Assembly: GCF_900112645.1 (NCBI RefSeq)
Contig: NZ_FOMO01000001.1
Coordinates: 310,001 to 374,000, forward strand
Direction of reading: 5' to 3'
Origin: Phytopseudomonas straminea
GTDB lineage: Bacteria; Pseudomonadota; Gammaproteobacteria; Pseudomonadales; Pseudomonadaceae
Length of the DNA: 64,000 nucleotides
Position numbers and translations under genes: made by a program. This document shows positions 60,316 through 64,000 of the stretch, one piece after another (the first letter of the stretch is position 1; every line of letters begins with the position of its first letter). Below the pieces are notes generated by a model. The model saw only the letters and a program-made list of their open reading frames with translations. It searched no databases and was not told where the DNA came from.

Positions 60316-61584
60316 TCAGCCTTTGAACACGTCAGCTACCGACTGCAGAGGGTAGTGCTTCGGATACGGCAGGGTCGCCACACCGCTTTCGATAGCGGCC
60401 TTGGCCACCGCGTCGCACACCACGTTGATCAGTCGCGCATCCATCGGCTTCGGAATGATGTACTCACGGCCGAATTCCAGCTTTATACCGCCGTAGGCGT
60501 CGCACACTTCCTGAGGAACCGGCAGCTTGGCCAGCTCGCGCAGGGCGTTGGCGGCAGCGATCTTCATCTCTTCGTTGATGCGGGTGGCGCGAACGTCCAG
60601 TGCTCCACGGAAGATGAACGGGAAGCCCAGCACGTTGTTGACCTGGTTCGGGTAGTCGGAACGACCGGTGGCCATGATCACGTCGCTGCGGGTGGCGTGC
60701 GCCACTTCGGGCTTGATTTCCGGGTCCGGGTTCGAGCAGGCGAACACGATCGGGTTCGGCGCCATCAAGTTGAGACCTTCAGGGCTCAGCAGGTCCGGGC
60801 CGGACAGGCCGACGAACACGTCAGCGCCGGTCAGCGCGTCATCCAGAGTACGCTTGTCGGTTTCGGTGGCGAATACCGCCTTGTACTGGTTCAGGTCGTC
60901 GCGGCCGGCGTGAATCACGCCCTTGCGGTCGATCATGTAGATGTTCTCGACCTTGGCGCCCATGCTCACCAGCAGCTTCATGCAGGAGATGGCCGCAGCG
61001 CCGGCGCCCAGGCAGACGATCTTGGCTTCTGGCAGAGTCTTGCCGGCGATTTCCAGGGCGTTGAGCATGCCGGCCGCGGTGACGATCGCGGTGCCATGCT
61101 GGTCATCGTGGAAAACCGGGATGTCGCACTGCTCGATCAGGGCGCGCTCGATCTCGAAGCACTCGGGCGCCTTGATGTCTTCCAGATTGATGCCACCGAA
61201 GGTGATGGAGATGCGCTTGACGGTGTCGATGAAGGCTTGCGGGCTTTCGGCATCGACTTCGATATCGAACACGTCGACGCCAGCGAAACGCTTGAACAGC
61301 ACGCCCTTGCCTTCCATGACCGGCTTGGAAGCCAGCGGGCCGAGGTCGCCCAGGCCGAGGATTGCGGTGCCGTCGGAAATGACCGCTACCAGGTTGCCTT
61401 TACCGGTGTAGCGGTAGGCGAGCTCCGGATCGCGAGCGATCTCGCGCACTGGCTCGGCGACACCCGGGCTGTAGGCCAGCGACAGGTCACGGGCAGTGGC
61501 GGTGGGTTTGGTGAGCTCGACGCTCAACTTACCCGGACGGGGCTTCTCATGGTATTCGAGAGCGGCAGTTTTCAGATCAGACAT
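60316..61584 (-). CDS. maeB: Malic enzyme
   Basis: 422 residues, the malic domain alone without the phosphotransacetylase-like C-terminal domain of E. coli MaeB. Signatures are SLAYSPGVAEP, the metal-binding FHDDQHGTAIV and the nucleotide fold CLGAGAAAISCMKLL. It oxidatively decarboxylates malate to pyruvate, probably with NADP. ATG 61584 matches the usual start; the longer frame is unrelated. Adjacent to ponA, as in P. aeruginosa. Confidence 0.92.
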   Translation of the reverse strand: MSDLKTAALEYHEKPRPGKLSVELTKPTATARDLSLAYSPGVAEPVREIARDPELAYRYTGKGNLVAVISDGTAILGLGDLGPLASKPVMEGKGVLFKRFAGVDVFDIEVDAESPQAFIDTVKRISITFGGINLEDIKAPECFEIERALIEQCDIPVFHDDQHGTAIVTAAGMLNALEIAGKTLPEAKIVCLGAGAAAISCMKLLVSMGAKVENIYMIDRKGVIHAGRDDLNQYKAVFATETDKRTLDDALTGADVFVGLSGPDLLSPEGLNLMAPNPIVFACSNPDPEIKPEVAHATRSDVIMATGRSDYPNQVNNVLGFPFIFRGALDVRATRINEEMKIAAANALRELAKLPVPQEVCDAYGGIKLEFGREYIIPKPMDARLINVVCDAVAKAAIESGVATLPYPKHYPLQSVADVFKG

Positions 61585-61685
61585 AGTGGCGTTCCGCTTT
61601 TTTTGGGCTATTGACTGGCAGTCGGCGAGGATACGCAATGTGCAGGGGCCTGCACAAGACTATGCAGTCAGCCTGCAAACGTGCC

Positions 61686-63119
61686 TCAGCGAACCGTTTT
61701 GAACCATTCCCCCGGGCGAGGCTCGCCCTGTGGATAAAGAGTGTTGAGCAACCGCAAGGTAGCCTCTGCATCACTGGCCAGGCCGCTACGTGCGGCAAAT
61801 GACTTGACCGTTTGACCCGGCGTTATGCGCACCAGCTGCAACCGCAGCGGCTCGGCCAGCTTGCGCTCGGCCGGCTGAAGTGGCCGGAAGCTATTGATCG
61901 TCGCGAGCATCTGCGCATCTTCCGCGGCACTGGCAGCGCGGCCTTTGACCGCCCCCACGAACAGGTAGGCCTTGCCACCCTTGAGGATCACCGCCACCCG
62001 TCGCGGCACATTGCCCTCGACCAGGCCGGTATAGCCCTGTAACCCGGTTTGTTGCAGTGCCTCGCCAGCGAGCAGACGCCGGCCACCGATGCGCTGCTTT
62101 AGCAGGCTGGCAGCGTCGAGACCACGCGGATTGTCCTCCAGTGTCATAGCGACGAGCACCTGCTTGTCGGGCGACTGGCCAACCACTTGCTGCGGCTCGT
62201 TGATTATGCTCCAGCTCTTGGCGAACGCCAGGGTGAAATCCAGATCGCGGTGATAGAAGCGCTCGCCGCGGCGAATGCCGCTCTCGGCCGAATCGCCGAA
62301 CGGCAGGCCCTGCAGATGCTTGAGAAAGGCCTCGCGGTTGACCTCCTGCTGCCCGCCGACCAGCGCACGCGCTGGGCCGATCACCTGCTGCAGGCGCCGG
62401 TCGTTGTCCGGGTGAGTGTCGAACAGACCGTGATAGCTGCCCACCGGCTGCTGCTCACCACGCGCAGCGGCCTGGTCGCGGGCGAAGTCCTCCTGCAACT
62501 TGAGCACCTTGACCACCTCGATCATCGCCTGTGGGTCGTAACCAGCGCGGGCCAGATACTGGGCGCCAAGGCCGTCGGCCTCCAGCTCCATGTCACGGCC
62601 ATAGCCGCGTACCACGGCATTGCCCAGCACACCGGTCACGTCCGCCGCGGCCCCTACTCCGGTGCCCATGGCCACCGCCTGGCCGAGGATTCCCCAGGCG
62701 GTCGATTGGCTTTGCTGACGCACACCGTGGCGAGCGGTCACGTGACCGACCTCATGGCCGAGCACGGCCGCCAGCTCGGCCTCGGAACTCAGGTAAGTCA
62801 TCAAACCGCGATGAATATAGATGTAGCCGCCTGGCAGCGCGAAGGCATTGATGTCCGGGCTGTCGATCACCGTGAAGTGATAATCCAGCTGGCCGCGGTG
62901 GCTGTGTCGCGCCACACGCTCGCCGACCTGCTGCACATAGGCTTGCAAGGCCTCATCGGGATAACGCGGGTATTGCTTGAGAATCTGCTGATGGGCGTCG
63001 CGGCCGATGGACAGCTCCTGGGATTCGCTCATCATCACGAAGTCGGTGCGCCCAGTGGCCGGATTCACCGCACAGCCGGCCAGGGTCGCCAGCATCAGAA
63101 TCAGCAGGCACAGCTTCAT
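61686..63119 (-). CDS. M48-family metallopeptidase lipoprotein
   Basis: 477 residues. Signal peptide with lipobox LAGC (Cys16), then the M48 zinc site HEVGH (His122, Glu123, His126) and the third ligand in MELEADGLGAQYL. The C-terminal half lacks TPR repeats of the BepA type and ends in a short LysM-like segment (ITPGQTVKSFAARSGL). It probably degrades misfolded envelope proteins. The start overlaps the nuclease stop by four bases, which fixes it. Confidence 0.88.
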   Translation of the reverse strand: MKLCLLILMLATLAGCAVNPATGRTDFVMMSESQELSIGRDAHQQILKQYPRYPDEALQAYVQQVGERVARHSHRGQLDYHFTVIDSPDINAFALPGGYIYIHRGLMTYLSSEAELAAVLGHEVGHVTARHGVRQQSQSTAWGILGQAVAMGTGVGAAADVTGVLGNAVVRGYGRDMELEADGLGAQYLARAGYDPQAMIEVVKVLKLQEDFARDQAAARGEQQPVGSYHGLFDTHPDNDRRLQQVIGPARALVGGQQEVNREAFLKHLQGLPFGDSAESGIRRGERFYHRDLDFTLAFAKSWSIINEPQQVVGQSPDKQVLVAMTLEDNPRGLDAASLLKQRIGGRRLLAGEALQQTGLQGYTGLVEGNVPRRVAVILKGGKAYLFVGAVKGRAASAAEDAQMLATINSFRPLQPAERKLAEPLRLQLVRITPGQTVKSFAARSGLASDAEATLRLLNTLYPQGEPRPGEWFKTVR

Positions 63120-63910
63120 CGCTGCACCTCCAGCATGGCGCCATGGGTTAGCGGCAACAGCCAGCGCGCCTGGCCGACCTTGAGGCCGCCGCGGGAGCGG
63201 TCGACCACCCAGCCACGCGCTTCTACGCGCTTGCCCTGTAGATCGCGAAGATCCGCTGCGGCAAAGGTATCCAGCACCTGAGGTGCAATACGCAGCACCA
63301 CCGAGTTGCCCAGCTCGATCCACAAGCCGCCACGATTACGATCGACACGCTGCACCTGGCCTTCGAGCAACACGAAGCCGCCGCTGCGTATCGCGCGGGC
63401 CGGCAACGGCCGCAGTTGCGCCCAAAGCCCAGCGCGAGCACTGCGCGCCTGGCGCTCGGCTTCAAGCTGGCAGTTCACCAGGCTGACATTGGGGGTGATC
63501 GCTACCAGCTGGCCATAGCCCTCGGCGAGCAGTTGCGCCTCCAGATTGTTGCCGGCGCGGTCGTAGAGATGGGCCAGGGTTCGCCCATAGCGATCCTGCC
63601 GCTCGACACCGACCTTTACGCCCACCCGGCCGCCATTGGCGGCGACCAGCGCGGTGAGGCGCTCACGGGCGGCCTCGGCGAAGGGCTCGGCCGGCCTGCC
63701 CTTGCGCGCCAGTTCGGGGGCGTTGATGCCGATCAGCCGCACGCTGCGACCATCGGCCAGGCGCACGGTGTCGCCATCCACCACCCGCTGCACCTTGGCC
63801 TGGGGCAGCTTGCCGGGCGCCGGGCAGAACGCATGAGCGGGAAGGCAAAAGACAGAAACGAAAAAGGCGCCCACCAGGGACGCCTTTTTCAATGATGCGA
63901 AAACAGCCAT
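63116..63910 (-). CDS. Secreted thermonuclease-like (SNase) protein
   Basis: 264 residues: signal peptide (ending PAHA near residue 27) and an SNase fold with VVDGDTVRLADGRSVRLIGINAPE in the region 43-67 and DRYGRTLAHLY, which hold the Asp, Arg and Glu residues of the active site. The C-terminal part (about 175-264) is a separate small beta domain. It is probably periplasmic. A terminator-like hairpin overlaps its signal-peptide codons. Adjacent to rpmE, as in P. aeruginosa. Confidence 0.88.
   Translation of the reverse strand: MAVFASLKKASLVGAFFVSVFCLPAHAFCPAPGKLPQAKVQRVVDGDTVRLADGRSVRLIGINAPELARKGRPAEPFAEAARERLTALVAANGGRVGVKVGVERQDRYGRTLAHLYDRAGNNLEAQLLAEGYGQLVAITPNVSLVNCQLEAERQARSARAGLWAQLRPLPARAIRSGGFVLLEGQVQRVDRNRGGLWIELGNSVVLRIAPQVLDTFAAADLRDLQGKRVEARGWVVDRSRGGLKVGQARWLLPLTHGAMLEVQR
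63861..63889 (-). terminator. Terminator-like hairpin inside the nuclease coding start
   Basis: AAAAAGGCG and CGCCTTTTT (63861-63869 and 63881-63889) form a nine-base stem with an eleven-base loop; on the minus strand it ends in TTTTT. It lies about 50 bases after the rpmE stop and within codons for KKASLVGAFF of the nuclease. Confidence 0.6.
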
Positions 63911-63936
63911 GTGGGCCTCTTTCGCTGCTCGGTCGC

Positions 63937-64000
63937 TTACTTGGCGCCGAACACACCGAAACGCTGCTTGAAGCGATCGATACGGCCGCCGGTGTCCAGC
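63937..64000 (-). CDS. rpmE: Ribosomal protein L31, C-terminal end (cut by window edge)
   Basis: The last 20 complete codons, read on the minus strand, give LDTGGRIDRFKQRFGVFGAK followed by TAA, the conserved C-terminus of bacterial L31. The rest lies beyond the window. Confidence 0.9.
   Translation of the reverse strand, partial: LDTGGRIDRFKQRFGVFGAK

Noticed and set aside
63116..63910. The SNase-like protein as the missing NucA partner of the ComJ-like protein
   Set aside because: NucA is a different nuclease fold and the gene is nearly 60 kb away.

Overview
The window is a high-G+C, densely coding gammaproteobacterial chromosome segment, almost certainly from a Pseudomonas. The evidence is the block ponA / pilMNOPQ-aroK-aroB-damX-gltB-gltD-hemE, the flanking maeB, nuclease and rpmE, the mscK-selO pair and the usp-parA pair, all in the relative order I know from Pseudomonas chromosomes, plus Pseudomonas-type REP palindromes (GTGGGAGCGGGC...GCCCGCTCCCAC). 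I found no tRNA, rRNA, CRISPR array, insertion sequence or prophage. No gene-free stretch exceeds about 235 bases.

Layout. 1-12.7 kb is housekeeping: mscK (cut by the left edge), selO, a GFA-type protein, a ComJ/Nin-like protein, an OsmC-YcaO fusion, a BCCT transporter, an alpha/beta hydrolase, trxC, a tandem universal stress protein and an orphan ParA. 12.9-31.9 kb is one co-oriented, mostly overlapping run of 21 genes for an aryl polyene (APE, xanthomonadin/flexirubin-like pigment). It holds a KS/CLF pair, a second KS, two ACPs, a ketoreductase, two dehydratases (one fused to the starter ligase), an aromatic ammonia-lyase, a thioesterase, acyl- and glycosyltransferases, LolA-like, MMPL and lipoprotein export parts, a flavin halogenase-like protein, a methyltransferase and a cation/proton antiporter homologue. 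The first convincing terminator of the run is at 31.9 kb. A stand-alone lipoprotein gene (31.9-32.5 kb) and a membrane methyltransferase on the minus strand (32.7-33.3 kb) follow.

33.3-37.7 kb is a second small type II module (hotdog dehydratase, ABC exporter, ACP, KS, cysteine-less CLF-like protein). 37.9-41.4 kb on the minus strand is a dialkylresorcinol (DAR) set: darA, darB, a small helix-turn-helix-like protein and a BtrH-domain protein. A secreted DUF2141-like gene diverges from darA. Side-by-side APE and DAR genes are the hallmark of flexirubin/arcuflavin-type pigments, in which an aryl polyene acid is esterified to a dialkylresorcinol. The BtrH-like protein, with a visible Cys/His/Asp set, is my best candidate for that joining step.

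41.9-64 kb returns to the core genome: hemE, gltD, gltB, damX, aroB, aroK and pilQPONM on the minus strand, divergent ponA, then maeB, an M48 lipoprotein peptidase, a secreted thermonuclease-like protein and the end of rpmE. The pigment locus therefore sits between two core segments (parA and hemE) as an accessory block of about 29 kb.

Family names rest on motif recognition and remembered homologues, not on database searches. The ape letters follow the published E. coli/Xenorhabdus/Acinetobacter nomenclature as I remember it.
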